From Bog-113 sp963752695 (GTDB taxonomy: Bacteria > Acidobacteriota > Terriglobia > Bryobacterales > Bryobacteraceae), in contig CAVVZB010000001.1 of the NCBI GenBank assembly GCA_963752695.1, forward strand, positions 434,001 through 498,000: a stretch of DNA of 64,000 bases, in the 5' to 3' direction. The stretch's first letter is position 1; every line of letters starts with the position of its first letter. The notes under the pieces are model-generated. The model saw only the letters and a program-made list of their open reading frames with translations, did no database searches and was not told the DNA's origin. Shown one piece after another: positions 63,264-64,000 of the stretch. The position numbers and the translations under genes are program-made.

Positions 63264-64000
63264 TCAGACTCGCTTGGCGAGCGTTAAATGCACATCCAGG
63301 ATAGAAATAGCAGCGGCTGTCACACCTGGAATTCGACCCGCCTGCCCAAGCGTCACCGGCTGCACCCGCGCTAAACGGCTCTGCACCTCAGTGGAAATCC
63401 CCGGCAGCGAGAAGGAGAAGCCGCTCGGAATCGCTCTAAGCTCATGCTCGCGTACCCGCGCCATCTGCTTAACCTGCTGAGCGATATACCCTTCGTACTT
63501 GCATTCGGTTTCCACCGCATCGACCACACCCGGCACCGGGATTTCCTGTAACACCTCGCGCGTCCAAGCTTCCAACGCGCCCAAGCGCGATTCCGGGCGC
63601 TTCAACCATGCCCCATGAACCGACTTCCCGAGCGCCGCCCTTAATTTTTCCTTCTGATCGGTCTTATTCCGAAAGCGAGCCCAACGGGCGTCATCGACCA
63701 GCCCAACTTCCCGGCCCATTGGAGTGAGCCGCTCGTCGGCATTGTCAATCCGCAAATGCAACCGGAACTCCGCCCGGGACGTGAACATCCGGTAGGGCTC
63801 ATCCGCGCCTTTCGTCACCAGGTCGTCGATCATTAGCCCGATATACGCTTCGGTTCGCGGGATCACCAGCGGCGCTCGCCCCAGAACCTCGAGCGCGGCG
63901 TTCAAGCCGGCCATCAACCCTTGTGCCGAAGCCTCTTCATAGCCCGATGTCCCGTTGATTTGCCCCGCGAGAAACAACCCGGGAAGCTTTTTCACGGCCA
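63264..64000 (-). CDS. mnmG: tRNA uridine-5-carboxymethylaminomethyl synthesis enzyme MnmG, C-terminal part, cut by window edge
   Basis: About 245 residues of the 620-aa family are visible; the frame stays open to the right edge. Motifs: PGLFLAGQINGTSGYEEASAQGLMAGLNAA (end of the FAD domain, split here), EAYIGLMIDDLV, PYRMFTSRAEFRLHLR and ADERLTPMG, then the helical C-terminus (CKYEGYIAQQ, IPGVTAAAI). MnmG with MnmE modifies the wobble uridine of tRNAs. Next in transcription are the parS pair and parA; rsmG, the usual neighbour, is absent between them. Confidence 0.95.
   Translation of the reverse strand, partial: AVKKLPGLFLAGQINGTSGYEEASAQGLMAGLNAALEVLGRAPLVIPRTEAYIGLMIDDLVTKGADEPYRMFTSRAEFRLHLRIDNADERLTPMGREVGLVDDARWARFRNKTDQKEKLRAALGKSVHGAWLKRPESRLGALEAWTREVLQEIPVPGVVDAVETECKYEGYIAQQVKQMARVREHELRAIPSGFSFSLPGISTEVQSRLARVQPVTLGQAGRIPGVTAAAISILDVHLTLAKRV

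Overview
The window looks like a stretch of chromosome from a soil-type Acidobacteriota, probably in or near the Solibacter/Bryobacter group. This is inferred from gene content only: the dnaA-dnaN-gyrB origin-side block, a CRTAC1 (FG-GAP plus ASPIC/UnbV) secreted protein, large secreted repeat proteins, an O-antigen/exopolysaccharide locus, and several PAS-rich histidine kinases. It is moderately GC-rich and densely coded on both strands. I see no insertion sequence, prophage or CRISPR array. One tRNA and two parS sites are clear.

Layout. 1-2.5 kb: the start of a multi-membrane-span glycosyltransferase-like protein (cut by the left edge), a divergent O-antigen ligase-like gene with an apparent frameshift at a T7 run, and a tiny two-span membrane protein. 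2.5-3.1 kb: infC, without rpmI or rplT. 3.3-9.6 kb: a tight six-gene minus-strand operon encoding a secreted SGNH hydrolase, an esterase, an ATP-grasp ligase, a GCS2/YbdK carboxylate-amine ligase, an M29 aminopeptidase and a second ligase-like protein whose ATP-grasp motifs appear in permuted order. It reads as an uncharacterised pathway that builds and trims a peptide-like small molecule. 9.7-23.3 kb: a decayed gene, GH36 alpha-galactosidase, a CRTAC1 protein, an RNase H-fold exonuclease, galE, two secreted proteins of unknown function, a membrane-anchored spermidine synthase-like enzyme and a glutaryl-CoA dehydrogenase-like enzyme.

23.4-34.2 kb: an exopolysaccharide locus. It holds a WecA-type initiating transferase, a polyprenyl glycosylphosphotransferase with an altered active-site dyad, a GT2 glycosyltransferase, an O-antigen ligase, and a coupled FkbH-like HAD protein/acyl carrier protein/VOC enzyme module, with a divergent acetyltransferase and AsnB. 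34.2-41 kb: a secreted protein with three 46-residue repeats, then a signalling block. That block contains a histidine kinase whose N-terminus resembles the ethylene-receptor copper site, a hybrid kinase and an unknown helical protein. The last two share a 13-base upstream element. 41-47.6 kb: acetyl-CoA synthetase, ABA4-like protein, DegT aminotransferase, MBL hydrolase, YgfZ, CysH and assorted small proteins.

47.7-64 kb: the replication and segregation region. It holds tRNA-Gly(GCC), dnaA, dnaN and gyrB (no recF between them), a methyltransferase, an ABC ATPase with a periplasmic adaptor but no permease, accA with an unusual N-terminus, dnaE, a MerR-type regulator, parB, parA, two parS sites and the 3' part of mnmG. 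DnaA/DnaN/GyrB/DnaE replicate the chromosome, and ParA/ParB acting on the adjacent parS pair would segregate it.
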